Shown here: in pieces, positions 11,001-23,067 of the stretch
How the letters are laid out: each line of letters starts with the position of its first letter
How positions within the stretch are numbered: the stretch's first letter is position 1
From: Cryptomeria japonica
Lineage: Eukaryota; Streptophyta; Pinopsida; Cupressales; Cupressaceae
DNA: 64,000 nt
Direction: 5' to 3'
Assembly (NCBI RefSeq): GCF_030272615.1
Contig: NC_081415.1
Span: 192,915,695-192,979,694, forward strand
The notes under the pieces: generated by a model
Seen by the model: only the letters and a program-made list of their open reading frames with translations
What the model was told of the DNA's origin: nothing
Databases searched by the model: none
Program-made: the position numbers and the translations under genes

Positions 11001-12286
11001 AGGTATGGAGACTTTGTTAGAGACCACTGGAGCAATTGGAAGTGGATTGATTTCAGCCAACTTTATTCAGGATTAAAATTTTTGGAGATCTTTCTTTCTT
11101 CCAAAATCTTTATGGAGCATTATGAGGATTGTTTGATTTGGAGGAAAACTTCTGATGAGAAATATTCTGTGTTTTCAGCGGTGTCTATCCATTACAAAGT
11201 TCCGAAAGAGATCCCTGTGTGGGCTAAAGTGTGGATAAAGAAGTTTACGCCCAAAATCAATATCTTCTTTTGGATTTTTATCCAAAATAAGGTGCTAACA
11301 CTTGATAATCTCCATAAGCGTGGATTTTTTTTCCTAACAGGTGTTCTCTTTGCTACAGGGCGGAGGAGTTTGCTTGCCATATCCTCTACCAGTGCAATTT
11401 CAGTCAAGAATTTTGAAATATTAATTTTAATAGGTGGAAGTTGAGCTGGGTTTTCCCAAACTCTCTAGAGGAGTTATGGCAACAATGGTTTTGCCCTAGT
11501 TCCAATTCTAATAATGTTGAGCTTTGGAAACTTACTCTCCCTATTATAATATGGAACATTTGGAAGGAGTGTAATAATAGGATTTTTAGGGAAAAAAGTG
11601 TGAACCCTGAAGTGGTGGTGGATAAAATCTATAGAGGAATATATGAATATTTATATGGAATTGATTATGGTTTAGGTACTAAAGAAGACTTTAATGAAAG
11701 ATGAAACATCTCCAATAATAGAAACAGGAAGGAAAAGGGTAGGGATGGTCTTTTTTGGTACTTTCCTCCCCAGGGATGGATCAAGGCCAAATTTGATGGG
11801 GCTTCTAAGGGAAATCTTGGGAAAGCTGGTTATGGGGGCATTGCTAGGAATTTTCCTAGAAGTTTCCTTGTGGTTGTTACTGGCCCTTTAGGTAACCAAA
11901 CTAGTCATTATGCTGAAGCATCAATGACACTGAACACTTTGATTATAGATAAAAATCTTAATCATGATAATTTATGGTTGGAGGGAGACTCTCTTAACAT
12001 TATTAAATGTCTTAAGGGGGAAGTTGAGCCTATGTGGACTATAGAAAATATTATTTTTAAAGCTAGAGAAATTATTTTAAGCTTTAAATCTATTATTATA
12101 AAGCATGCTTTCAGGGAAAAAAATGTTGTAGCAGATAGCCTTGCTAACATTGGTGTTATTTCTGAAGCTCAAAGCATATGGAATGGGGAAGATAATATTG
12201 AATTTAATATTAAAGATCTCATTAGAAAGGACAAATTTATGGGGAAAGAAGGATCACACGTTAATCATGGAAGTATTAATGATTAA
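8090..12286 (+). pseudogene. LINE A ORF2: endonuclease, reverse transcriptase, RNase H (broken)
   Basis: It starts at ATG 8090, about 100 bp after ORF1. The APE-type endonuclease (8090-8800) shows ISWNIRWLN, QET, YIYAPNS, MGDFNTPL and SDHYPI. The reverse transcriptase (about 9430-10400) shows LIPK, LRPIKLCN, NGFVPGRQILD, LKLDTSKAYDRVNW and SRGLRQGDPISP. Its active site reads FVDD rather than the usual FADD, keeping both aspartates. A zinc-binding-like region lies near 11080-11440. A plant-type RNase H (11770-12170) keeps D (KFDGASKGN), E (YAEAS), D (EGDSLN) and D (VVADSLAN). There are two frameshifts, near 9885 and 11430, and several stops, mostly TAG or TGA where Gln, Trp or Arg would be expected. 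The enzyme would nick target DNA and prime reverse transcription there. Confidence 0.9.
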
Positions 12287-12455
12287 TAATCAAATTTTTA
12301 GAAAGGTTATTATTGCTTGTTAGACAGGAAGAGTCCTAAACAAGAATATTAAAATTTTGCATGCTTTGTGGGTGTGCATTTTCAATAAGCCGTGTGTCAT
12401 TTGGAAGAAAGATCAGAAGTTGCAGAAGCAGAGAAATTGTAAAATGAATTCTAAA

Positions 12456-14034
12456 ATGGGGAGGATCTAAGAAGAGAGGAACTTGATAATATTTCCAAAT
12501 GGAAGGAGATGCCTAAGGTATGGACAAAGCTGGAGAAGGGTTTCATGACGCATTTCATGGAAAAATTGGCTGACTATGATAAAAGAAGAGTTAACCTAGC
12601 GGTAACCAAAGTTACTAAAAACTGGAAAGATGGCTCCTTCAAAATTCATGGTGTTAGATTCAAGATGGACGCGAACCTCATTTCTATGGTCACAGGTATA
12701 CCACATTCTTGTCTTAATTTCTTTAGGGACCTGAAAGTGTCTAATAATGCAGTGAAGCTTTTTCCGCGTAAAGAGAAGGAGAGAGTGAAATTAGGAAAAG
12801 CTTCAGGGGGGGGGTATTATGATGCTTCTAACATGAAATTTTTTTGGGGCTGTGTACTTAATGCAATTATGGAATATATTACTGTGGAGGGTCACTTGAC
12901 CAGGGTCCACACCTACCATTTTGTGCTCCTAAATCACTTTTGACATGAAAAGATGATTTCTCTGCCCTATTACCTCTTTAGGTCTCTGTCACGGTCTTTA
13001 AATAAGCATAGTAAGAACCCCATTTCTCCAGTGCTTCATTGTGGCCTTACCTTGCTCATTTATGAGCATTGCAATATTTTGGCTATTCTGGAGAACAAAA
13101 GGTTGTCGGTTTCACTGGGAAAAGGAAAGAGTGAAATTGAGGAATGTGGGCCCAGTAAGGATGTGCTGATACAGGGCAAAAAGGTCAAGAAAGCCACTGT
13201 GGAGAAAATTCAAGAGGACATGGGTAAACAAAAGGATACAGAGGTTGATTCTGAAGACAGTGGCAAAATGGAAGTGAGATGGAGATCGATGAGTCTGATG
13301 GAGAGGAGAGTTGGAAAGAAGAGGAAGTGGGGGAAGAGGAAGGAGAAGTAGAGGATGTTTCTGGTTAGAATAGCCCTACCCACAACATGAGTATTGGTAA
13401 TGTTAACAGCCAACCTATGGAGGAGCAGGACAACTAGATTAATAAGGAGGAAAGGGAAATGGAAATGGAGCAGGAGAAGGATAAGTAAGGAATGAGCATT
13501 GAACAGGATAAAGCTGGAGATGAGATTATCCTAGATAAACTCAAAAACCAGTTTGAGGCTCGAATGGGTTTTGATAGGTGGGTATATGAAAGAATCAAGA
13601 AACTGGAAAAAATTGATAAGCAACATGAAGAGCAGGGAAAGAAAGATGAACAGTGGATTAAGGTGATTGAGGAGAAAGTGGAGAAGCTAGAAGCTCAGAT
13701 TAGTAAGCTGTAGGAAGGAAAGGGGGCCATGAAGAGCTTTTTGGTTATGATTCTAGATATCCTTACCTTTGTGACCAGGAATATGGATGAAATTGTCAAG
13801 TTTCTTGAAGGCTCCAGCAATTCCAAACATGTTGTGGACCTAGATGTTGATGAGGATGCTATTGAGGCAGGGAACGTGGAAAGTGCTTCTAGTGGCATGA
13901 CAAAAAGGACTAGGGTGAGTATGAAAAATGCTACTTTGGCCTCCTCTAAGGAAATTCCAATGCTCAGGGATAATATCAAATATTTGCAAGCGATTAGCGA
14001 AAATTTGGCTAGTGCCCTAAAAAACATTAAGTAA
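12456..14034 (+). pseudogene. LINE A ORF3: unknown protein, homologous to ORF3 of LINE B
   Basis: It lies 170 bp after the RNase H stop and ends 186 bp before the element end. The start is set at ATG 12456 because the first residues, MG then R-rich, then KWKE, match the start in LINE B. A one-base shift follows, and the long frame opens at 12509. The N-terminal domain (12500-13090) shows VWTKLEKG, a charged helix, LISMVTGIP, NFFRDLKVSNNAV, YITVEGHLTRVHTYHFVLLNHF (quoted in parts: YITVEG and YHFVLLNHF are the conserved cores) and LTLLIYEH. The TGA after LNHF falls where LINE B has Arg (CGA). An acidic Glu/Ser stretch follows (13260-13360, shifted frame), then coiled-coil-like KLEKIDKQHEEQGKK and EEKVEKLEAQISKL, and a C-terminal piece (13729-14034) with LDVDEDAIE and LASALKNIK. 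Total about 525 residues. No known domain is recognised, and the role is unknown. Confidence 0.8.
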
Positions 14035-14220
14035 TTTGTCTTTTGTCTTTATTCGGTTTTGGCTGGATGTAGATGGTTTTGTTGGGCTTTTATGCTGGTT
14101 TTCGCCCAGAACTGTGCTGGTTTTTTTACAGAATGTTTTTTCTTGTTTCTTAGTGCTCTTATCTTTTAAGGATCTATTGTAAAGGGTTTCGGGGTCCCTT
14201 CAAAACCTGTTTTTCCCATA
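14035..14220 (+). other. LINE A 3' untranslated tail
   Basis: A T/G-rich 3' tail with GTAAAGGGTTTCGGGGTCCC near 14180-14199, then CAAAACCTGTTTTTC and the element end at 14220. The same sequence, slightly diverged, ends LINE B. It is the likely recognition site for the family's reverse transcriptase (inference from L1-type and stringent LINEs). Confidence 0.75.
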
Positions 14221-14230
14221 ATCAAAAACT

Positions 14231-14667
14231 TGAAGAATCAAGCCATAGTGTTGCCTTCCACCAAATTAGCTAATTTTACAAATCATAACCCGTTTTCTTC
14301 TTTTGCTTCTAACATCTTGTTAGAGCAAAAATCCTACTCTTTTGTTGATTTTTTATTTTTCTCTTTTCCCGACCACTTGAAGGCTTAACAATCCTCCTCC
14401 ACTGAAAATCACCATTTCTATTTGCATCACTTTTATCAGACCCTATTACACCTACACACATATCATTAAAAACAACAAGTAAATTAAAGGAATGCAATTT
14501 TCCCATAAATACTTTCTCCTTCTCTACATTATTCCATAATTTAAGCATGTTTTCCATTCATATTTTGTGAGGTGGACTTTATTTCTTAGCTCAGTTTAAT
14601 GTGGTTCATAAGTCAAATCCTTTTGGACATTGTTCTTTATACCATAACTATACATATCTCTACTCTT
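14231..14667. other. Spacer between LINE A and solo LTR, no gene recognised
   Basis: About 440 bp. A minus frame (14557-14309) has a Lys/Arg-rich C-terminal part with GDFQWRRIVKPSSGREK. It may be a remnant of an older element interrupted by LINE A, but no family could be assigned. Confidence 0.35.
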
Positions 14668-16615
14668 TGTTAGAAATATGTGTTGTCATTGATGTCAACC
14701 TAATGTGGAGATTGTTGTAGTATGTTTTCATTGATGTCGAATGTGTAATTATGTGTTGAGATTTTACTATGGAGTTCATCATTGGATGTCCACCCTCAAT
14801 TTGGTGTTGATATCCATACTCAATGTGTTGTGGTATACTTTCTCTTGGATGATGATGCTTATGATAATGATGATGTGTTGGAAAATAATGATGGCATTGA
14901 AACTCATGATTGGTTGCCATGCCTTAGTTGAGAAGATATTATATTAAGATGAGGATTAGAATTAAGTATTAAGAAGAGTATTAGATCCATGGTGATTAAG
15001 TGGATATGTAGTTGGTGCAGTGTATGGTACAGGTTGATGTTCTATTTTTATTATTGTTCCCGAGTCAACAAATGATGTTACAAATATGTTTTGGTCTTTG
15101 TAGGTTGATAAAGTGTGAAGTTGCAAGAAAGCGATTTGAAAAATGTCTGGGAGAATGCCTTGCATTTCTCCATGCTTGTAGGTATGATTTTGCGGTTTGG
15201 GATTTAAATTGTATGTTCTATGAATGTTGCAACCATATCTTTTATGGTCCCTAGTGTTGCAACAAATGTTTCTGATAAATGTAGTATGTTGGTTGTTTGG
15301 TTGGTTTTTAGGATTGGTGTGGAAAATGCTCTGCATTTCTATGCATTGATGTTTATACTATTGTGGCTTGGTGGATGTGCTTATACTATCTGTGTAGTGT
15401 CTCGATTCATATTTGAGGTGATGGAGTGTACCACAAGTATGTTTGAAAATGTTCTATCTCATGACTATGTTTCCCGACCTTCTAAGTTTCAAGAGTTTTA
15501 TACCTATTTGGTTGCATCAACTTGTTTTGGCATGACTGTGCAAAAAGAGTATTTAGGAATGTTGTTGGATGTATGAAGTGTCTCTATATGGCCCGTGTGA
15601 CAATGTTTAATCTTTTTGGTTCTACATATTGTCTAGTGTTGGTTTTCATGGTGATTTGTGGTTGTCTACATGACTGGGCCTATTCTCTTGCTTGGGCTAT
15701 TCTTTTGGGGGTTTACACTAGCATTGGAGGTTGTGATGAGTTGTCTTTGGGCTCTATTATATATTTTGGTGAACCTCATTGTGTAAATTCAATTGAAAGT
15801 TGTCTTTTTGGGATGACTAGTAAAGAGATACATGTTTCATCTATGCATTACCTTGTTTCCGACTTTAAAGGATGTGCACCAACACAGTTGATGTTTGGGG
15901 TTGCATGAAAAGATGTTATAAGTTGTTTTAGGCCCATTCAATCTTCTATATTGGATTGCTTTCAATGTATTTTTGTTTTAAGTTGACTTGTTGGGGTCAT
16001 TGCTTGTCTCATGTTTTGGAAAAGCTAATTTGATGTTTTTCTTGCTTGCAAAGGATATATAAAAAATAAAATCAGTTGCAAGTGTGTGTAGTATGTGGAT
16101 TGTGTAAGATGCAAAAGTGAAGCAATAGGAGTGTGTGGTGGAAGTTTTGGAGCCAAATTATTTAATCATTGCTTGAGGTAGCATGTTAAGAGAAACTACA
16201 TGCTTAGGAGATTGTTAGATGTGGTGATGTTGAAGTCTTATTCTTCGTAATTCAAATTATCTTTGTATCTTTCCTTAATGTAGTAAACCTTAGCCTATAA
16301 GTCCTTTTTATTTTGCCTTAGGGTAGTAAACCTTAATTGCAACTAGAGAAATGAGCTTCCTTAAGTAATGAACCTTAAAACAAATTTGTAATCTTGTTCA
16401 TATATTGTGAGATAGCTCTCACTGTGGTTTTTCCCTTCTTGAGTTTTCCATGTAAATTTGGTGTTCTCTTGTGCATTGATGTTCATTGCTTTATCTTTCT
16501 TTGTTGTTGATCAGATTAATGGTTTTGGATTGTGCTAATAGTTTAAGTTTTGTTTGACACCGATTCGCCCCCTCAACCCCACCCACCAACTCTTAATCTC
16601 TGGGTGTGTTCAACA
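14668..16615 (+). mobile_element. Solo LTR, 1.95 kb, plus orientation
   Basis: It starts TGTTAGAAATATGTGTTGTC and ends GGTGTGTTCAACA. Flanking 5-mers are CTCTT (14663-14667) and CTCTC (16616-16620), one mismatch. The motif GACACCGATTCGCCCCCTC near the 3' end matches the CACTGATTCACCCCCCTC motif in the solo LTR at 23068-25492 read on minus, and both begin near a GTTGTCATTGATGTC motif. No internal coding region or second LTR is adjacent, so this is most simply a solo LTR left by recombination. Frames such as 15220-15576 are Cys/Phe-rich artefacts of the GT-rich sequence. Confidence 0.7.
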
Positions 16616-16689
16616 CTCTCTCCTTCAATCATTTTGTTCCCTCCTCAAGTTAGTGATGCAAATAAATGCCTTTGTTCCTGCAAGTCAAA

Positions 16690-17065
16690 TCTAATGGAGA
16701 ACTACAAGAGATAATTTTATGTATAGAGAGACAAAAAAGAGGATAATGGTCCCATTTTCTTTATAAGATAGACAAGTTAATAAAAAAACAAACTTTGCAC
16801 TATATTTCACTTAATAGACAAGTTAAAAGTGATACAAAAATAAAGACATGATGTAGTTGCTGATTTCCTTTTCATAGATAAGCCTTATATTACTATATTA
16901 AAAAGAAAACCACAACCCCCACATAACACCATGACCTCACAATCTAACAGTAATAAAAAAGAGGTAGAACAAAAGAGCCCAAATTAGAAAATTATAAATT
17001 GCAGAAAAAGCTATCACATAGAAAGGCCAATTAAGGGAATCTTCAATTACATTAAGGAGTGTCTA
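16690..17065. repeat. Dispersed repeat, copy 2 (partner at 5930)
   Basis: Same order of shared words as copy 1: AAGAGATAATTTTAT, AGAGAGACAAAAAAGA, GATAATGGTCCCAT and CACTATATTTCACTTA, then ACCACAACCCCCACA. It lacks the clean TATA element of copy 1. Divergence is substantial, so the duplication is old. Confidence 0.55.
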
Positions 17066-18240
17066 ATAATTGTGTCCCCAATTTTGTTTAAACCTAAACC
17101 CATTGTGTAACAAGGAGTGCCCAATCCTTTAGTGAAAATGTATTTAGTTTTCTTAAAAGTTGAAAGTACAAATTATTATCATGTAGTAAAATGTATATAG
17201 AAACATATGACCAAAGGAAAAAATGCTATGACTACTTAACATCAAGCTATTATCTTTTGTTGTGACTGATTATTAAGGCATTGGAGTAATTTTTCTTTGG
17301 GGGTCATCTTGAGTCCTCCTTCCTTCACATGTTTTATTTCTTTTCTCTCCTTTAGGGAGGATTTTTTTTCTAGTTTTCTCCTTTTCTTTGTATGTGAGAG
17401 ACTATTTGGTACATGTGCACCTCATCAAGACTAGTTATTAGGACCCATATTTGATTATATTTTCTATTTTATTTCCTTCCTATGCTACACTTAAGGAGGA
17501 ATTGTTGTGAATTTGTCTTTTTATAACGATATTTCTAATTAAGGCTATTTTGGTGTTTTTTGGGGAAACAATCAATTATGGTCATACAAAGGTCTATACA
17601 ACTCATAGAAATCCATAAAACCTTTGTCTAAGACCTATGCGACCTTAATACTACCTTATCTTCTAAACCTACATCGCTTTGGATGCTATCATATGAGGAA
17701 GGGCAATTTTTTTGTCTAGTTTTTACATGATATAATAGGGTATAGCCTATGTAGAGCTAATGTCAACTCCATGCAAGCCATTTTTGGGTAGTTGAATTCT
17801 TCCACCACCATCACTTGAAACATATTGATATCTCCTTTCCAATCTACATCACCACCCAAAGAAACTCTTTTAACCATTATGGTCCTTGCATAGTCCACCA
17901 ACTACTCATGTATGACTTGTGTTCAAGTCCACCTAAGAACTAACATCCCACCACTCACAATGCCTCTACTTCATTGCCATTGATGTACCACCTCCACCAA
18001 AACTACCTAGCTAATTAGTTTGGGAATTTTCCTTAACCACCGATTCTAGATAATAATAATTTCATATTAGAAAATGATGATTTTCAAATGTTTAGATTGG
18101 CACTTTTTAATGTACTAAGGTGATTTCAGGCCTTTTCAGCAGTGTTTTTTCGTATATTTTTGTAGTTCAAGGAATATTTTAGTGACAAATTGGACTTTTT
18201 GGTTACTAAAATTAATATGACATCATCAATATTCTCCCCC
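17066..18240. other. Decayed LTR-element debris, no gene
   Basis: The segment 17290-17510 resembles the 3' internal region of the Copia-type element at 3800-3990: a TTTTCTCC-rich stretch, then TTAGGACCCATATTTG, then a purine run (CTTAAGGAGGAA) near 17499. It looks like the last part of an old Copia-like internal region. The remaining sequence is AT-rich with no frame worth calling. Confidence 0.4.
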
Positions 18241-20100
18241 AAATTTACACCCCCCACTGATGGCTAGTCTAATTTTTTATTCAACTTCGAAAGCCTTTTT
18301 CTTAGCCATAGAAACATATCTTTCCATGCAATTTTTTTTAATTGGGGTAATTTTGTGTGCCCTACATCATGGTGTGTTCCATTTGCAAAAATTATACACA
18401 AAATTTTCACAAATAATAGATTCTCATATATTATCATGCACAATTTCTATTTTTGAAACTTAAGGTCTTGTTCAAGCACATGCAAATTCCTTTTTTAGTC
18501 TGATTTTTTAAAACCTACTTAATTTTTTTTGAGTAATATGGAATGGTATTGTTAGTTTTTCTTTAGTGTTCTATAATTGCACTTTTAGTATATGGATCTA
18601 TTTTGAGTATTCATAAGTTTTTCATCAAATCTAGCTTGTAAATTTGTAAACACACTACATATAAAGTGTCACGTCACTATAAACTAATAGAGTTTCGTTG
18701 ATCAAATAATGTGGGGGTTTAATATTTATATTTTTACCATATTTTGAGGTTATAAGGTATTATTTAATTAAATTTTCTTTTGGTCATCTCACAACATAAA
18801 TTATGATTGTCCTTTTTATGAAAACCTGTAATAACTCTACACAAACACATTTATTTGTAAAGACACTTATATAAAGCTCCTAGATCTTATTTTTGTTCCT
18901 TAGGGGGGAATTTGCACATATACTATGTCACTTTCATACACATTACATTATAAAGTGCCATGGTGGTTGTGTAGTACCTTTGTTTTGGTAATCACAACCT
19001 TTTAAAGTGAATGTCTCTCAATAACAACAATGAATCTTACCAATTCTCACCTCATGCATGCGTTTCTTATTTTTCATAGCCTTTTTAGTGTTTCTTGTAT
19101 ATTATATTAGACTTGATATTGTATTCTACATTCACTTGAACACTTGTGCACCACATTTCAATTGATCTTCCTACAAATCTCTCTTTTTAGCATTAAGGGG
19201 GTATCATAACATGGTTATGCTAATGCCTCATTGGTTTTAGTGGACCAATGGAGCAACCTTCTACATTTTTAATTTTTCAGTATCATGAAATTTTGGTACT
19301 TATGTAGTGAATTATGCACATTTAGTAAAAACTATAGGTCACATGTGTAGTATTTCCGTGCTCCTTAATTATAGTACCATATGCATCTTCAACTTCACAA
19401 AGTATTTCTACATTTGTTCCATTTATGTATTCAACATTGAGTAACACAACTGAGATCACTCATGAAGTATTTTGTCTTATCTTGATCTATAGTCTTTGGA
19501 GACTCATTGATACTAGTAGAAACCATAAATTCATCTTTGAGGAGTTTTTATCCTTCTCGTTCTCTCTTTTAGAGAGGTTTTTTCTTCCGACTAGGCTTTC
19601 TCCTTTACTTTTTTATGAGAAACTTTTATTTTACATGAATACCTTGTTAGGCCATGTTGTTGGGTCTCATATTTTTAGTGTTTAGCTTTCTCCCTAAGCA
19701 TTATTTAAGGGGTAATTAGTGTGAAAAGTTATATTACCTACATAGTACCTAGTTGATCCTTTAAAACTACATCTTAAGCTCACTTAAAGAGACTTCTTTT
19801 TGTCTCACTTCATGTAAACTTACCATATACCCCTACACTTGTCCATAGATTCTTACACATGTTTCACATTTGGAGTGGTAGTCAAAGTTTCACTTCTACC
19901 TCCTTTCCTTTATATGCAAGACTCTCTTTTGTGCATGTACAACATGCATATGATAATTTGTTTCATATTTCAAGTTTATCTTGGTTGCTCCAACACATAC
20001 GACACTTGATAAGAAACTTGTCATATGCACATGTAAGGTTTTTACCTACCCCAACTACCTTCTCATCTTGACTTGCTTATATATACTAGGGTCTCTATGT
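18241..20100 (+). mobile_element. Probable remnant of a Copia-type element (3' internal region plus LTR start)
   Basis: The segment 18880-19715 follows the same order as 3480-3993: a CATTATAAAGTGCCA-like word, a TTCTCTCTTTTAGAG / TTTCTCC block, GGCCATGTTGTTGGGTCTCA near 19650, CTCCCTAAGCATTATTTAAG and a purine run AAGGGG at 19708-19713. A TG (TGTGAAAAG) follows at 19720, as expected of an LTR start. The 3' end of that LTR could not be found, and no protein remains. Confidence 0.45.
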
Positions 20101-20419
20101 ATATTTGAGTTGTATTAGTATTTAGCGATATAGCATTTTTTTGGATTCTCACTTATGGAAGGTTCTTTTGTGTTGTAGAATATTCTTTCTCCTATGAAGT
20201 TATTTTGTCAAAATATAAAAAAGTACCATTATAAGCTGAAATATTCATTCATAGAGAGGCATTAGTTGATCATACTTCACCCAAGTGTACCATGATATTT
20301 AATAAGATGGTCTCATTTGAAGTAAAAATTCAATCAACATTATCTTTTGGTTCTCTTTAGCATGATTTTGTTTATATAGCTTACTATTTACACTATTTTA
20401 TATTTTTGGTTCTCGAATT

Positions 20420-21200
20420 TTTTGTGGCAAGCTATTCTTGCTATAATTAATTTTTCATCTTTATTATGCCACCAAACCTTTACCTCTAACTAAAATGTTC
20501 TAGAGTTTCTCTAATATTTTATGGCCACTCATGTTTGCCACTCTTCTTGCTAGGTTCCCTCCAACACTTCTTTTTTGAAGTCAAAAAATATTCTTTAGGA
20601 TTTTCTTTGGTCATCTCTAGATAGTCATCGAGATCCCCAATTAGTGATTTGGGAAATTTATATTTGTAATGTAGTAGAAGGTTTTAGATTACACTCGATT
20701 AAGTACTAAAGTTTGGACCTATGCATTAAGTAGATTGTTTTTTCTCTTAAGGGTAATGAATATTAGAAAAAATTTGTGCAAAACTATATTTATTATGATC
20801 ATTCAATTATGTGACTAGCTTGGAAAGGGGTTTGAATTCATACCTTTCTTATTATGAAAGATGTTAGTAAAATTCAATGAACCTTTTTGATAAAAAAATT
20901 ATCTAGGAAGTTGGGGAAAGCTATGAAGCCTTGAATTCTCTAGAATGGTTTTCATTTTTGTATTGGCTTGTCCATGAAATAGAAAAATATTTAGTGGATT
21001 CCTATTTTTGGTTTCATAATTGTCCTCTTTCAAATATTTTTTATGTTTCTTCTTTGAGAATTTTTAAAGAGGAGATCAAAACACTCCTAGACATCTTATC
21101 TAGAACTACTAGGAAGCTAGTCAAAATTGAGTCATGTTTTCCTTACATATGGTCTTGTTAGTGGATTATATTTAGCATATGGAAATATATAAATTTGGTT
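20420..21200. repeat. Dispersed repeat of unknown type, copy 1 (partner at 58200)
   Basis: Collinear with 58200-59010. Shared words include AAGCTATTCT, AAAATGTTCTA, TTTTATGGCCACTCATGT / TTTTTGGCCACTCATGT, CTAGGTTCCCTC, GACTAGCTTGGAAAGG and CATATGGTCTT. A plus frame at 20931-21161 falls within it but is not conserved as an open frame in the partner. It could be coding debris of an unrecognised element. Confidence 0.55.
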
Positions 21201-22754
21201 ATTCTTAAGATATTAAATGTTTATTGTTATTTTTTAATTTATGGTAAAGCTAAAACTTATTCTAATATTTTATTATAGAATAAGTGTTAAAAATAAAGTT
21301 GCACTTAAGATGGCTTACTTGTAGGTGTTATTAGATCACTAGGATGAAGCTCCTTGTGTTTTAGCCAATCCCTTATTCTCACCTCTCAATATTAGTCTAC
21401 TCCTTATGCATATCACCATAACCACATCTATCCTTCTAGTGGTCATTGAGAGACTCATTCTCAGGCTTCTCCTCCTTTTGTGAGAAGGGATCATGCTTAG
21501 TGGGGCTATTTGTGGCTTGGCAGTACATGCTTTACCTTTTTTCCACCTATTGGTAGAGGAAATTCTAGTTGGATAAACTCTAACAATTTTTTTCAACTAG
21601 CACTTACCATCACTTTTGCTTGAGTGGTTACTAAAAAATCAAGAATAAAATGTTAGTGATAATAATGATGGATGAGACCATCTTGTGGCTTCCCCAAACC
21701 CCTTGATGTATGGGGCAAATTGGATAATTGATATCCTCCTCATTTTCCCTGTTCTCTAGCTCCCTTGAAATGCATATGGACTTTAGGGGTGTGGTTTTTC
21801 TACCCACCTTTTTTTTGAATATGTGTAATACTAATTTTCAAATGGTAATATATAAAATGTAAATAATAAATTTTGACATTTTAACATTAAGATAAATAAA
21901 TAAATTAGAATAAAATAGAAAGAATAGATTCGATCATGTAAAATATAAGATAAATAGATGAGTTGGAATAAAATAAAAATGATACCAAATAAATTAGAAT
22001 AAAATTAAAATAATAAATATTAGAATGCAATATTTAATATAAGAAAATTAATTAGAATAAATAATAAAGAATTAAACTTGGAAAATAATTTATTTAGAGG
22101 TTGTGAAAAATATTGCACTATATTAAATATAGATATGCTTTTAAGTAGTTTCACAAATACTCTAAATGCAAACAAAAAATAATTCAATTCAAATGGTTAT
22201 TTTTCATACAATTAAATGTTAAGAAATATTTATTCTAATAGTGTAAGGAAAACAAGAGAATACATCCAACCAAATAATGAAGTTCTTCAAAATTATGTAG
22301 TGATATTTTTTTTTGACTAAAATGTTAAATATAGATTGCTTATATTTAGATAAAATGTGTCTAATTTAAAAAAAATTAAAATTATGAATCTCACAAGAAA
22401 ATAACTTATTACTAGGTAAAATTATAAGAATTACATCTAAAGATTAGAATTACTTTACAAGTCTAATTTTGAATAATTATTATTTATTTTAATTAAAATT
22501 TGAATTAAATGCAATATGACACTACCTAACAACAAATTTTAGTAATGAACATGAAAATTTTCCAACTAATAATCATGAAAAATTTAATTATTGTCCATAA
22601 TCCATTCTATTTCTACATTATCACACTAAATAACCTTGTTGATTTGGGAAGATTGTAATAATAATTTAAAATAATTTAGTTGACTTGGTAAGATAAAAAA
22701 ATTTATGAATAATATCAAAGTAATTTTAAACAATACACATTCATCTCCATCAAC
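21201..22754. other. AT-rich DNA, no gene recognised
   Basis: Very AT-rich with many ATAAATAAA-type words. No frame, LTR end or tandem repeat of note was seen. Confidence 0.4.
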
Positions 22755-23062
22755 AACTTGAAAGCATATTCAAATATGCTTTATTCTATTCTAGACCAAT
22801 GTCCGTCACTATTTAAGCAATATTAAAATGACCATATTTGTCCCATAGTACTTGTTTTGTTTCTAAAAAAAATTGAAGACAACATTTTCAAATGAATTAA
22901 ATATATATTAAAAAATATAAATTCAATTATTATTGTGTGTTGAAATTTCATGTTTATTAAGTTTATAATTGACTCTTTAATTTTGAATTGATAATTAAAA
23001 AACATAAGACAACAACTAAGTTGTTTATAGGTCTTATATCTTATGTTGAATCACACCAGTAA
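22755..23062. repeat. Diverged direct repeat flanking the solo LTR, left copy
   Basis: Resembles 25510-25835 in order: ATTTGTCYCATARTA near the start, GTTTTT, CAAAATTTT-like blocks, a central AAATTCAATT block, AATTGAC, TTTTGAATTRATA and ACAACAACTAA / ACAATTAAATT at the end. The two copies lie in the same direction directly on either side of the solo LTR. Similarity is moderate, so this is an old tandem duplication into which the LTR element inserted. Confidence 0.4.
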
Positions 23063-23067
23063 TTGTG

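Larger units (their letters stand above)
6406..14220 (+). mobile_element. LINE A: complete L1-type retrotransposon with three ORFs
   Basis: It is bounded by a perfect 10-bp target duplication, ATCAAAAACT, at 6396-6405 and 14221-14230. In order it carries a 5' tandem repeat, ORF1 (RNA-binding type with a zinc knuckle), ORF2 (endonuclease, reverse transcriptase, zinc-binding region, RNase H) and ORF3, which has no match I recognise. The 3' end is a tail containing GGGTTTCGGGGTCCC that stops at ...TTTTTCCCATA without poly(A). The copy is dead: stops and a few frameshifts break each ORF. LINE B shares the 3' tail and the ORF2-ORF3 order. Confidence 0.9.

Noticed and set aside
14741-15908. Chain of Cys/Phe/Val-rich plus frames that look like membrane proteins
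   Set aside because: They overlap in different frames within a GT-rich solo LTR; no start context, no conserved motif.
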